Below, piece after piece: positions 35,183 through 43,032 of a DNA stretch of 64,000 nucleotides; positions within the stretch are counted from its first letter, which is position 1; each line of letters begins with the position of its first letter. The notes under the pieces were generated by a model. That model saw nothing but the letters and a program-made list of their open reading frames with translations, did no database searches and was not told the origin of the DNA. This DNA is from BAIKAL-G1 sp943369525 (GTDB taxonomy: Bacteria > Cyanobacteriota > Cyanobacteriia > PCC-6307 > Cyanobiaceae). Both the position numbers and the translations under genes were made by a program. Where the stretch lies: assembly GCA_943369525.1 (NCBI GenBank), contig CALRNL020000008.1, forward strand, positions 1 through 64,000. Reading direction: 5' to 3'.

Positions 35183-35971
35183 TCAGGCCGGGGCCGCTGG
35201 GGGCACGTTCAAAATTTGGACCGCGGCCGGGATCCGGGCCGGGGCCGGCGCTGCCGCCAACCGCTCCAGGGCGGCTAGGGATGGCCGGGAGGCCAGGGCC
35301 TGGGCCGACCACTCCCGGGCCGCCAGGCTCGGGCGGCCGCCCCGTAGGGGATCGGCTAGGGAGCGCAGGCCGGCACTGGTGGTGACCAGGCCGGTTTCCG
35401 GGCAATAGGCCGTTAGGTTGCCGCCGTAGCAGGCGCCGGTGTCAACCATCACGATGCCGTTGATCTTGCGGAGCTCCGGCCCCGGGGTGTGGCCAATCAC
35501 CACCTCGCCGAAGCGGCCGTCGTAGGCCTGCCAGAAGGCCATCCGCACCGTCAGATTGGGGCGCCAGCTGGTTGGATCGAAGCCGGCATGGGTGGCCACC
35601 CAGCCCTGGCCCCAGTAGGCCAAGGGCAGGCTGTCGAGCCGTTCCAACCAGGTGCGGCAGCGGCGATCGCCCAGGTGGCGGAAGGTGTCGCAGCCGGCCA
35701 GGCCCAGCTGGGAGCGCCAGCTGCCCAGGCGCAGGGCGTCGACCAGGTCCTGTTCGTGGTTGCCCTTGAGCCACACGGCCCGGTCCTGTTGCACCAGTTC
35801 CCAGACCCGCTCCATGGTGGCGCCGATTTGGGGCCCCCGATTGATCACATCTCCGCAGAAGATGAGGCGATCACAGGCCGGAAGTTGGTCGAGCAGGGCC
35901 TCCAGGGAGGCAGCGCAGCCATGGACATCGCCGATCACCCAGTGGCGGCGACTGCTGCTTAAGGACGCCAT
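35183..35971 (-). CDS. PPP-type metallophosphatase (serine/threonine phosphatase family)
   Basis: The 262-residue protein shows the full PPP metal-binding signature: 'WVIGDVHGCAASLEALL' (GDxHG, about residue 14), 'LIFCGDVINRGPQ' (GDxxxRG), 'VWLKGNHEQDL' (GNHE), and C-terminal histidine motifs 'WVATHAGFDP' and 'VVIGHTPG'. It therefore binds two metals and hydrolyses phosphoesters, either protein phosphates or Ap4A-type dinucleotides. The C-terminal 60 residues are Ala/Pro-rich and low-complexity. It lies 43 bases upstream of recC in the same direction, so it could share a transcript with recCBD. Confidence 0.9.
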   Translation of the reverse strand: MASLSSSRRHWVIGDVHGCAASLEALLDQLPACDRLIFCGDVINRGPQIGATMERVWELVQQDRAVWLKGNHEQDLVDALRLGSWRSQLGLAGCDTFRHLGDRRCRTWLERLDSLPLAYWGQGWVATHAGFDPTSWRPNLTVRMAFWQAYDGRFGEVVIGHTPGPELRKINGIVMVDTGACYGGNLTAYCPETGLVTTSAGLRSLADPLRGGRPSLAAREWSAQALASRPSLAALERLAAAPAPARIPAAVQILNVPPAAPA

Positions 35972-36171
35972 GAAAAGGACGCGTTAGACCAAGTTTGGCC
36001 CCAGGGGGTGGCATCTGTCATCCCTTTGCGCGCCAATCCCGACCCATCCCTGGCCAGGCCCTGCTCCAGCCAGGGCCCTGCCAGGCCGGGTCCCCCGGCG
36101 CCGACCGTCGGTTTGCTGGCGCACCAGCACCGGTAGTGCTGTTACTTTGCCGGCACTTCGCTGCCAAGCCC

Positions 36172-36540
36172 ATGGACCTCCAGTCCCTGTCCGTGGGCCA
36201 GCGGATCGGCCTCTTGCTCAAGGCCCTCGATGGGGCCCAGCGCACCAACGAGGCCCTAGCCCGCTGCAGCGATGGCGAGGCGATGCTGGAGGTGCTGCTG
36301 GATGCCTCGAAACGATTGGGCCTGGGCCTGAGCCGCCAGGACCTCAAGACCACCCCGCCAATCCGGGACTGGATCTGGTGGAAAAACAAGGAAGCCCTGC
36401 TCACGATCGGCGATAGCCAGCCCCGCTACCAGCAGGACGGCAACCAGGGCAGGGCTGCCAGCCAGCCCAAACCCGATCCCCAGGCAGGGCAAGCCCCGGG
36501 CGGGGACCTGGAGCGCAAGAAGTTTCTCGGCCTGTTCTGA
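36172..36540 (+). CDS. Nif11-like domain protein
   Basis: A 122-residue protein from ATG 36172 (MDLQSLSVGQRI). Residues 10-60 resemble the Nif11 fold seen in leader peptides and small cyanobacterial proteins: a helix 'LLKALDGAQRTNEALARC', then 'SDGEAMLEVLLDASKRLGLG' and 'LSRQDL'. A W/K-rich segment ('PIRDWIWWKNKEALLTIG') follows, then a Gln/Pro/Gly-rich tail ending 'KKFLGLF'. There is no leader-type double-glycine site and no lanthipeptide or RiPP enzyme nearby, so a RiPP precursor role is unlikely. The frame is open upstream to 35995 without similarity. The Nif11 assignment is tentative. Confidence 0.65.
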   Translation: MDLQSLSVGQRIGLLLKALDGAQRTNEALARCSDGEAMLEVLLDASKRLGLGLSRQDLKTTPPIRDWIWWKNKEALLTIGDSQPRYQQDGNQGRAASQPKPDPQAGQAPGGDLERKKFLGLF

Positions 36541-36587
36541 GCCGCCCTAGGTCAGGCCCGTCTGGCAAGCCCCTTGGCCCTAGTCCC

Positions 36588-36617
36588 TAGGAGCTAGCCA
36601 CCAGGCCCTAGCTCCTA
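36588..36617. terminator. Inverted repeat between two convergent genes
   Basis: TAGGAGCTAG (36588-36597) and CTAGCTCCTA (36608-36617) form a perfect 10-bp stem with a 10-base loop. It is placed between the convergent stops of the Nif11-like gene (36540) and ycf54 (36636), as expected for a bidirectional terminator, though no clear T-run is present. Confidence 0.55.
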
Positions 36618-36635
36618 GCCCCAGCCGCTAGTGCC

Positions 36636-36971
36636 TCAGCCCAGGCTGGCCAAGGGATCGGCGATCGAGTCGCTGGGGGCGCTGAACTGGCCCGTGGCCA
36701 CGAATTCCAGCCGTAGTTTCAAAAAGGTGATGAATTTCGGATCGCTCGACACCACCGCCGCCGCCGGCCGGGGCACCCGCGCCGCCACGCTGGCCAGCTC
36801 CGGGGCCTCCAGGAAGGCCGGCCGGGTCACCAGCCAGAAATCGATCGTCTTGCCCTGCTCCTGGTAGTTGCGCACCCGTTCCCGCAGGACTTCCTCCAGG
36901 GGTTCTTCCACGGTCAGGAAGGTTTCGCTGGCTGCCACGAAGTGATACGTGGTTGCTGCTGGCTCGCTCAT
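36636..36971 (-). CDS. ycf54: Ycf54, Mg-protoporphyrin monomethyl-ester cyclase accessory protein
   Basis: The 111-residue protein matches Ycf54 (DUF2488) almost end to end: 'YHFVAASETFLTVEEPLEEV', 'LRERVRNYQEQGKTIDFWLV', 'RPAFLEAPEL', 'PAAAVVSSDPKFITFLKLRL' and the C-terminal 'FSAPSDSIADPLASLG'. Ycf54 is needed for the oxygen-dependent cyclase that forms ring E of chlorophyll; it binds the AcsF subunit. The start overlaps the pdxJ stop (ATGA), so pdxJ and ycf54 are translated from the same transcript. Link to pyridoxal phosphate synthesis is positional only. Confidence 0.95.
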   Translation of the reverse strand: MSEPAATTYHFVAASETFLTVEEPLEEVLRERVRNYQEQGKTIDFWLVTRPAFLEAPELASVAARVPRPAAAVVSSDPKFITFLKLRLEFVATGQFSAPSDSIADPLASLG

Positions 36972-37717
36972 GGGGTGGTGCTGCCGAAAAGGGGATCGCG
37001 GCGCGGATTCTGAACCAGGGCCCTCATCTGGCGCACGGCGCTCTCCAATCCCACCGCCAGGGCCCGGGCCACGATCGTGTGGCCGATATTGAGTTCCTCC
37101 ATGCCTTCGATTGCCGCCACCGGTTCCACGTTCTGATAGGTCAGGCCGTGGCCGGCGTTCACCCGCAGGCCCAGGCTGCGGGCGATAAAGCTGCCCTCGC
37201 TGAGGCGCGCCAGTTCCAGGGGTTGGGCCTGCCAGCTGGCCTCGGCGTAGGAGCCCGTATGCAATTCCACCCAGCGGGCCCCACTGCGGTGGCAGGCCTC
37301 CAGCTGGTTGCGCTCCGCATCCACAAACAGGCTCACCGGGATGCCGGCGTCCTGGAGCCGGCCCACCAGGCCGCTGAGGGGGCCCTGCTGGGCGGCCACA
37401 TCCAGGCCCCCTTCGGTGGTCACCTCCTGGCGTTTCTCAGGCACCAGGGTCACCATGTCGGGCCGGATCCGCAGGGCGATCGCCTCCATCTCGGCGGTGG
37501 CCGCCATCTCCAGGTTGAGGCGACTACGCAGGGTGGCCCGCAGCAGCTCCACATCCCGGTCCTGGATGTGGCGCCGGTCCTCGCGCAGGTGCACGGTGAT
37601 GCCATCGGCGCCGCCGAGTTCGGCAAGCAGGGCAAAGCTGACCGGATCCGGCTCCAGGGCGCGGCGGGCCTGGCGCACATTGGCGATGTGATCGATGTTC
37701 ACGCCGAGGCTGGCCAT
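36968..37717 (-). CDS. pdxJ: Pyridoxine 5'-phosphate synthase PdxJ
   Basis: PdxJ condenses 1-deoxyxylulose-5-phosphate with 3-amino-2-oxopropyl phosphate to make vitamin B6. The 249-residue TIM-barrel begins 'LGVNIDHIANVRQARR', with 'GADGITVHLREDRRHIQDRD' next, then 'LNLEMAATAEM', 'VTLVPEKRQEVTTEGGLDV' and the C-terminal 'NIGHTIVARALAVGLESAV'. The catalytic glutamate and histidine segments are intact. It is first of the pdxJ-ycf54 pair. Confidence 0.96.
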   Translation of the reverse strand: MASLGVNIDHIANVRQARRALEPDPVSFALLAELGGADGITVHLREDRRHIQDRDVELLRATLRSRLNLEMAATAEMEAIALRIRPDMVTLVPEKRQEVTTEGGLDVAAQQGPLSGLVGRLQDAGIPVSLFVDAERNQLEACHRSGARWVELHTGSYAEASWQAQPLELARLSEGSFIARSLGLRVNAGHGLTYQNVEPVAAIEGMEELNIGHTIVARALAVGLESAVRQMRALVQNPRRDPLFGSTTP

Positions 37718-38174
37718 GGCGATGCCGGGAAGGCGGAGAGTCGAATCCGGATCCTATGGACTGGCGCTGGCCCCTGGCCCCTGTCGCCCGGGCCTAGCCC
37801 CCAGCCCCTTGGGCCGGGGCCAGCCAGCCCCAGGCCGCTCCAGCCCAAGCCCTCGCCGTCGGGATCTGGCGGTTTTCCTGGGCAGCCCCATCAACATCGG
37901 CAAGGGGGCCATCTCCAGGCCCCCAGCCTGCCCAGCAAGCAGCCCATGCTCTGCCTGGGGAGCCAACCCAACTGGGCACGGGTGCTGGCCGTTTTGCCAT
38001 GCGGGGCGGGTCCCTTGGGTTGGGGGGGACCCCTAGGGCGGCCCCGCTTTGGCCCTCGCCGTAGCCGCAGGGGCAACTGCCCTCGGCCGGCCAGGAGGGC
38101 CGATTTCGGCCCCTACCTTGTAAACCCGATCCGGTATCCGCTCCCCCGGGTCCCCGATCCCCTTCCCAGGGCGC
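37718..38174. other. 457-base very GC-rich gap, no gene recognised
   Basis: This divergent gap between pdxJ (minus) and the acyltransferase gene (plus) should hold both promoters. I see long runs of C and G and one possible stem, GGGTCCC/GGGACCC near 38007-38032. No reading frame shows family similarity, and no recognisable RNA gene is present. Confidence 0.45.
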
Positions 38175-38903
38175 ATGACGGCGCAGCTCACCCCTCCGAT
38201 GACCACCGAGGCGAGGCTCAGCGGCCGGGGCCCCAGCAGGGACGTGGCCATCAGCCCCGTCCTGGGACCGCTGGCGATGGTGTTGACCCAGGACCTGGCC
38301 CTGCCCCTCTACTTCCGGGAGCTCACGGTGTTGGGCCAGCAGCACCTGCCCCGGCAGGGTCCGGTGCTGCTGGCCCCCACCCATCGGTCCCGGTGGGATG
38401 CCCTGGTGGTGCCCCATGCGGCCGGCCGGCGCCGCACCGGCCGTGATTGCCGTTTCATGGTGTCCATCGATGAGATGGCCGGCCTGCAGGGCTGGTTCCT
38501 GCAGCGGTTGGGCTGTTTCCCGGTCAATCCCCGCCGTCCGGGTCCGTCCTCTTTGCGCCTGGCCGTGGAGCTGCTCCAGGACCACCAGCAGCTGGTGGTG
38601 TTCCCCGAGGGCCGCATCCAGCAGGACGACGCACCGCTGAGGCTGATGCCCGGCCTGGCCCGGCTGGCCCAGCTCGCCCTGGCCCAGGGGGTGCCGGTGC
38701 AGGTGTTGCCGGTGGGCATTGGCTACGGCCACAGCCAGCCTTGCCCCCTTGATCGGGCCGCCATCTGCATCGGTCCGCCCCAGGCCCTGGAGGGGGAGGG
38801 CCGCCGGGCCCTGGCCGACTTCACTGACCAACTGGCGGCGGCGATGCGATCAGCTGAGGAAGCGGCCCGCCGGGCCGTTGGCCGTCCCCTAGGGGCCGCC
38901 TAA
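38175..38903 (+). CDS. 1-acyl-sn-glycerol-3-phosphate acyltransferase (PlsC family)
   Basis: The 242-residue protein carries the acyltransferase motifs: block I 'APTHRSRWDALV' (H-x4-D), block II-like 'GCFPVNPRRPG', block III 'LVVFPEGRIQQDD' and block IV 'GVPVQVLPVGIGYG'. It should add the second acyl chain to lysophosphatidate at the membrane, or act on a related acceptor. The last part is amphipathic ('LAAAMRSAEEAARRAVG'). The next gene starts 27 bases downstream in the same direction and may share its transcript. Confidence 0.9.
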   Translation: MTAQLTPPMTTEARLSGRGPSRDVAISPVLGPLAMVLTQDLALPLYFRELTVLGQQHLPRQGPVLLAPTHRSRWDALVVPHAAGRRRTGRDCRFMVSIDEMAGLQGWFLQRLGCFPVNPRRPGPSSLRLAVELLQDHQQLVVFPEGRIQQDDAPLRLMPGLARLAQLALAQGVPVQVLPVGIGYGHSQPCPLDRAAICIGPPQALEGEGRRALADFTDQLAAAMRSAEEAARRAVGRPLGAA

Positions 38904-38929
38904 AGTCCGGGGCACTTCGACCCTTTGCT

Positions 38930-39490
38930 GTGCGCCGGCCCTTCGCCGCCCTCCGGACCGCTGCCTTGGCCAGTGGATCTGCCCTTGCCCTGGTGCTAGC
39001 GGCGAGCCTGCCCCTGGCTTCAGCCAGCCCGGCTTTGGCCCAATCCCAGCCGGTTCGGGCCCTCGATGCCAGCACCGGTGGCTTCAACATCGCTTCGGTG
39101 AACGCCCTGCTGGCCAGGGGCGATGCCGCCGCCGCCAGTGGCAACTACACCCAGGCCCGCAAGGACTACGACGAGGCCCGCGAAGCCTGCCGCCGGTTGA
39201 TCGGCTTCTACCGCGACCTGAGCGGTGCCTTCCGGGGCCTGGATGCCCGTATCCCGCGGGAATTGGATCAAAAGGGCCGCGAAGCCCTCGAAGCCCAGGC
39301 CCAGGCCAGTCTGCGGTTGGCAGCCCTGTTCCGCCGGCTGAACCAACCCGAGGTGGCCGTGCCCCTGCTGGTGGAAGTGGTCAAAATCATGACCCCCGCC
39401 CGGGAGGAGGGCCGTAAGGCCTACCAGAGCCTGGTGGAGCTGGGCTTTGTCGCTACCCCTTACAACGCCGCTGGCCCGACGCTCAACTGA
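38930..39490 (+). CDS. Exported helical-repeat protein, conserved hypothetical
   Basis: A 186-residue protein beginning with GTG. The N-terminus is a Sec signal ending in 'ASASPALAQ'. The mature part looks TPR-like: 'SVNALLARGDAAAASGNYTQ', 'ARKDYDEAREACRRLIGFYR', 'EALEAQAQASLRLAALFRRL', 'EEGRKAYQSLVELGFV'. I recognise it only as a conserved type of cyanobacterial lumenal or periplasmic protein. No specific function can be given. Confidence 0.75.
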   Translation: MRRPFAALRTAALASGSALALVLAASLPLASASPALAQSQPVRALDASTGGFNIASVNALLARGDAAAASGNYTQARKDYDEAREACRRLIGFYRDLSGAFRGLDARIPRELDQKGREALEAQAQASLRLAALFRRLNQPEVAVPLLVEVVKIMTPAREEGRKAYQSLVELGFVATPYNAAGPTLN

Positions 39491-39562
39491 GCGGGACCCC
39501 TCGTCCATCCCCGGGCACCCCTTAGCTTCCTACAGTTACCGGCCTTGCTGGCTCCCCCGACC

Positions 39563-39799
39563 ATGGTTCAACCCGATCAGGTGAAGGATGCCATCCGCCA
39601 GGTGATGCCCGATGCCCATGTGGAGGTGGAAGACCTCACCGGCGGCGGCGACCATCTGCAGGTAAAGGTGGTGTCCACGGCCTTCGCGGGTCTCTCCAAG
39701 GTGAAGCAGCACCAGCTGGTCTACGGAGCCCTGCGCAGCGAGCTGGCCAGCGAGGCCATCCACGCCCTTGCCCTCACGACCACCTCCCCGGGCGGTTGA
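39563..39799 (+). CDS. BolA family protein
   Basis: A 78-residue BolA-type protein from ATG 39563 (MVQPDQVKDAIR). It has the family's core 'VEVEDLTGGGDHLQVKVVST' and the helix-turn 'LSKVKQHQLVYGALRSEL'. BolA proteins bind monothiol glutaredoxins and share an iron-sulfur cluster with them. The very next gene, 76 bases downstream, encodes such a glutaredoxin, which supports a joint role in iron-sulfur trafficking or iron sensing. Confidence 0.93.
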   Translation: MVQPDQVKDAIRQVMPDAHVEVEDLTGGGDHLQVKVVSTAFAGLSKVKQHQLVYGALRSELASEAIHALALTTTSPGG

Positions 39800-39875
39800 T
39801 GGCTAGGGCTTGCTCGAGCGAGTTCGCCTAGCAAAGCGCCAGACTATTCCCATTCCGTTTCTTCCCAGCCGTTCC

Positions 39876-40196
39876 ATGGATCCCAGCACCCGCCAGCGCA
39901 TCGAAACCCTAATTACCAGCAGCCCTGTGGTGGTGTTTATGAAGGGCAATAAGTTGATGCCCCAGTGCGGCTTCTCTAACAACGTCGTCCAGATTCTCAA
40001 CGCCCTGGCGGTGCCGTTTGAAACCTTTGATGTGCTCTCCGATCCGGAAGTGCGCCAGGGCATCAAGGAATTTTCCGATTGGCCCACCATCCCCCAGGTT
40101 TATGTGCAGGGGGAATTTTTGGGCGGATCCGATATTTTGATTGAGATGTATAACTCCGGCGAATTGCTCGAAAAGATCACCATCGCCCTGGCGTGA
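39876..40196 (+). CDS. Monothiol CGFS glutaredoxin (Grx4/GrxD type)
   Basis: The 106-residue protein from ATG 39876 (MDPSTRQRIE) has the CGFS active site at residues 31-34 ('KLMPQCGFSNNVVQIL'), the 'VVVFMKGNK' motif, 'DWPTIPQVYVQGEFLGGSDI' with the TIP cis-proline loop, and the GG-D glutathione-binding residues. These bind a [2Fe-2S] cluster with glutathione as a dimer or with BolA, encoded just upstream. The gene is a little less GC-rich than its neighbours. A small GC hairpin (GGACCC/GGGTCC, 40213-40227) follows the stop. Confidence 0.95.
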   Translation: MDPSTRQRIETLITSSPVVVFMKGNKLMPQCGFSNNVVQILNALAVPFETFDVLSDPEVRQGIKEFSDWPTIPQVYVQGEFLGGSDILIEMYNSGELLEKITIALA

Positions 40197-40322
40197 GCTC
40201 TACCGGCAGCCGGGACCCCCTGGGTCCTGGCAATGCCTTTGGCCAACCCTCCCCAGGGTCAGTTGTTGGGATCTTGGCTCAGGCCAAGGGTCCCTATTGG
40301 CGATGCTGAGTTGATTTAGGCC

Positions 40323-40589
40323 TCAGTTGCGGCCGGTTTCATAAAGGGTGCTGAAGTCTTCCCCGGGGCCCACAAAGCTGGAGGGGTCCAGGATCCAGCG
40401 GTCCACCACTTCCTCTAGCCGCCGTTGCGAAAGGGGATCCAGCACGGCGGTGCGCCGCAGGGCATGGAGGTAGCCATCGGCATAGAGGCGAAGGTCGGCC
40501 GGTCCGTGGTAGCGGCTAGCCAGGGTTTGGCAGGCATCGCACAGGGACTGAAAATGGCGGATTGAATCGGGGTTCTGCAGGGCTGTCAT
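40323..40589 (-). CDS. DUF6761-like small conserved protein
   Basis: The 88-residue protein contains 'DSIRHFQSLCDACQTLASRY', 'DLRLYADGYLHALRRTAVL', 'RRLEEVVDRWILDPSSFV', and ends 'STLYETGRN'. I recall this pattern (DLRLYxDGYL and LEEExxRxxxDPSNF) from the cyanobacterial DUF6761 family. It is likely a small helical cytoplasmic protein of unknown function. It is divergent from the response-regulator gene on its other side. Confidence 0.75.
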   Translation of the reverse strand: MTALQNPDSIRHFQSLCDACQTLASRYHGPADLRLYADGYLHALRRTAVLDPLSQRRLEEVVDRWILDPSSFVGPGEDFSTLYETGRN

Positions 40590-40787
40590 GGTTGGACAGG
40601 CAACAGGGGACGCACGCGGCTAGGGGGTTTGGGGTGGGTGCTGGACAGATTGCAAGGCATCGCCTGATACCAGTTTGCAGCCCTGTTTGCCGATAGCCTA
40701 GGTAAAGACACGGATCCACGGTTGGAGGTCTCCGCGAACCAGATCACTGCCACGGCCACCGCCCCCTCCCCGGCGGCCGTAGTGCCC

Positions 40788-41528
40788 ATGCTTGGCGAAG
40801 GGGCCCTGAAGCGGATCCTGGTGGTGGAGCCCCACCCCACCCTGCGCACCGTGCTGGCCCAGCGCCTGCGCCAGGACGGCCACTTGGCAGCGGCGGTGGC
40901 CACGGCCGCCGAGGCGATTGATCTTTGCGAAGAGCAAACCCCCGATCTGATCATCAGTGCCGAACTGCTGGAGCAAAGTTCGGCCCTGCGGCTGGCTGCC
41001 CAGCTGCGCACGCCGGTGATGGTGCTCACGGCCCGCACCGGCGCCGAGCCGGTGGTGGCCCTGCTCGATGCCGGCGCCGATGACGTGCTGCGCAAGCCCT
41101 TTGGCCTGGAGGAACTGGCCGCCCGGTGCCGTACCTTGCTGCGGCGCAGTGCCAGCGGGCTGCAGGAACGGGTCTGCGTTGGGCCGCTGGAAGTGCACCT
41201 GTTGCTGCGCCAGGTGACCCTGCGGGACCAGCCCGTGGAATTGAGCCCCCGGGAATTTGCCCTGCTTTGCGCCCTGCTGATGCCCCCGGGCCTGGTGCGC
41301 AGCCGCCATGAGCTGTTGCGCATGGCCTGGCCCCCCTTCAGTGGAGGCCCCCGTTCGGTGGACACCCAGGTACTGACCCTGCGGCGCAAGTTGGAGCAGG
41401 CCGGCCTCGGCGAGGGCGGCGGCATTGATACGGTGCGCCAGCAGGGCTACCGCTTCAGTCTCGAAACGATTCCGGAATCCCCTAGCCCTGCCCAGGCGGT
41501 GCCTCCCAGCCCCAGCAACGCGATTTGA
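40788..41528 (+). CDS. OmpR/PhoB-type regulator with degenerate receiver domain
   Basis: A 246-residue transcription factor from ATG 40788; TTG 40722 would add 22 residues. The receiver fold is clear ('LKRILVVEPHPTLRTVLAQR', 'TPVMVLTARTGAEPVVALLD', 'AGADDVLRKPFGLEELAARC'). However, the phospho-acceptor aspartate is replaced: 'TPDLIISAELL' has A58 where 'PDLIILDL' is expected, and the acidic pair is E14-P15 instead of D-D. K103 and T81 remain. The C-terminal winged helix is normal ('VELSPREFALLCALL', 'RSVDTQVLTLRRKLEQ', 'IDTVRQQGYRF'). It should bind DNA but probably does not signal by normal phosphorylation. No kinase gene is adjacent. Confidence 0.9.
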   Translation: MLGEGALKRILVVEPHPTLRTVLAQRLRQDGHLAAAVATAAEAIDLCEEQTPDLIISAELLEQSSALRLAAQLRTPVMVLTARTGAEPVVALLDAGADDVLRKPFGLEELAARCRTLLRRSASGLQERVCVGPLEVHLLLRQVTLRDQPVELSPREFALLCALLMPPGLVRSRHELLRMAWPPFSGGPRSVDTQVLTLRRKLEQAGLGEGGGIDTVRQQGYRFSLETIPESPSPAQAVPPSPSNAI

Positions 41529-41627
41529 GCCCCACCCATCCGGGGCAAGCCCGGGGGCTTGGCTTGGAAATTGGCAAATCGGCCCATCACGCTGGCCCTG
41601 GGCCTGCCCACAGGGTTCCTTGTTGAC

Positions 41628-42371
41628 CTAACGCACCAAGGTTCCACCGGGCAGCAGGACTAGGGCGGCCAATTCCCCCAAGAGCATTAGGGCGGTCAGC
41701 CCGGCCAGCAGCTGGTAGGTCCAGGGGGGGGAGATGCGGCCGATGGCGCTGGTGTCTAGGCCCGAGTGCTGATGCACCTGGGCCAGGAAGTCGGTGAAGC
41801 GCCCTAGCCGTTGGGGCAGCAGATAGCTGCCCTTGGCGCTGCGCAGGAAATAGACCCGGCCCCCCTGGCTGGTGGCCACGGCCGTGAGGCCGGTGATCTC
41901 GTTCCAGGGCAGGCTCCAGCCGCGGCGTAGCCACCAGCCACACCAGGTCGGATGGCCCAGGGCCAGGCCTTGGGGCGCCACGGTCACCATTTCACTGGTC
42001 ATCGCCAGCACCAGCACGAGCCCCAAGGGCACGGCGATCGCCAGCCCCAGCCCCAAGCCACCGCTGGCCAGCAGCGGCAGGGGCAACACCAGGCAGAGAT
42101 AGAGCCCCACCAGGGTGTAACGAATCAGGGGCGCCATGCCGTAGCGGCCCTGCTCGCCGGGCGCTCCTGGCTCCCTTAACAGGGCGGGCCTGCTAGCGCC
42201 GCTGCTGGGTGTGGTCGGTTTGGTCTCCTGATGGCTGGGCCCAGGGGGGTGGGCCTCGTCGGCATCGGCCGGTGGCTGGGACGATTTGGGCGCGATCGGT
42301 GGAGCGGCCTGGGCGCTGGCCCCCCGATCCGGGATGGGCTGCCCAGCCCCTTGCCCCGGCGGCTTGGTCAT
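41628..42371 (-). CDS. Membrane protein with two helix pairs and a PH-like middle, hypothetical
   Basis: A 247-residue protein. The first 75 residues are Pro/Ser/Gln-rich and probably disordered. A helical hairpin follows ('YTLVGLYLCLVLPLPLLASG', 'LGLAIAVPLGLVLVLAM'), then a soluble part with 'EMVTVAPQGLALGHP', 'RRGWSLPWNEITGLTAV' and 'VYFLRSAKGSYLLPQRL', and a C-terminal helix 'LLAGLTALMLLGELAALVLL'. The soluble part resembles bacterial PH-like domains in cyanobacterial membrane proteins. The start overlaps the stop of the upstream gene (ATGA), so they are translationally coupled. Function unknown. Confidence 0.7.
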   Translation of the reverse strand: MTKPPGQGAGQPIPDRGASAQAAPPIAPKSSQPPADADEAHPPGPSHQETKPTTPSSGASRPALLREPGAPGEQGRYGMAPLIRYTLVGLYLCLVLPLPLLASGGLGLGLAIAVPLGLVLVLAMTSEMVTVAPQGLALGHPTWCGWWLRRGWSLPWNEITGLTAVATSQGGRVYFLRSAKGSYLLPQRLGRFTDFLAQVHQHSGLDTSAIGRISPPWTYQLLAGLTALMLLGELAALVLLPGGTLVR

Positions 42372-42658
42372 CGGTCGTCTGGGGATCCGGGTAGGGGCTC
42401 CACCAGGGTTTGGGGCTGATAGCGCCCGGAGAACACCTCCTCCTCCCGCCCTTTCCAGAAGGTGCCCAGGCGCATCAGGTCGGCGTGGGCCTGTTGGAGC
42501 TGCTCAAGATAGGTGTCCGGATCCATGGTCGCCTGGGCTTCCTTGAGCTTGGAGAGCCGCAGCAGGTGCCACATCCAGGGTTTGCCCAGTTCGCCGCGCT
42601 GCTCCAGGTAGCGGGCCAGGTCGGCCGAGCTAGGGATTGGACTGGGCTGGGAGCTCAT
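42368..42658 (-). CDS. Small conserved hypothetical protein
   Basis: From ATG 42658 the product has 96 residues: 'SADLARYLEQRGELGKPWMW', 'HLLRLSKLKEAQATMDPDTY', 'LEQLQQAHADLMRLGTFWKG' and 'REEEVFSGRYQP'. It looks like a soluble helical protein and resembles conserved picocyanobacterial proteins without known role. The frame continues upstream to 42862 without similarity. It overlaps the next gene (membrane protein) by 4 bases. Confidence 0.7.
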   Translation of the reverse strand: MSSQPSPIPSSADLARYLEQRGELGKPWMWHLLRLSKLKEAQATMDPDTYLEQLQQAHADLMRLGTFWKGREEEVFSGRYQPQTLVEPLPGSPDDR

Positions 42659-43032
42659 GGTTGGCTTGGGACCAGGCGCCAGCCTATGGAGCCTGGCCTG
42701 GCTGTTGTGGTTGCTGGCTGGGCCCGGTGCCTTTGGGGCGCGGCAGCACCCATCGCTGCTCCCCTCCGCGGATGGGCCTGGGCCCACCAGCGGCCAGTAG
42801 CTGGGTCCCGCTGCCAGTGCCACGGCCAGTTCCAGACCCCTTGATGGGAAGATAGTTGACAAGGGTGACCAGTTATGCGGGGCAATCCAACGGCAACGAG
42901 ACGAACCACCTAGCAGCTCCCATCAAGGCGCCTTCATTGAAAAGTAAGGCTGGCGATCGTTTTGGTGTGGCTTTTGGCTAAGCGGCAGGCTGGCAACGAT
43001 GGGTTTGAATAGACAATCTTGATCGGATTCTG
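42659..43032. other. 374-base divergent gap, promoter region of glutamate decarboxylase
   Basis: This gap separates the small minus-strand gene from the glutamate decarboxylase gene. It becomes AT-richer over the last 120 bases before the decarboxylase start, which suggests promoters there. I see no gene, no strong promoter consensus and no clear operator. Confidence 0.45.

Noticed and set aside
36172..36540. Nif11-like protein considered as a RiPP precursor
   Set aside because: No double-glycine leader site, no cysteine-rich core, and no maturation enzyme or peptidase-transporter next to it.
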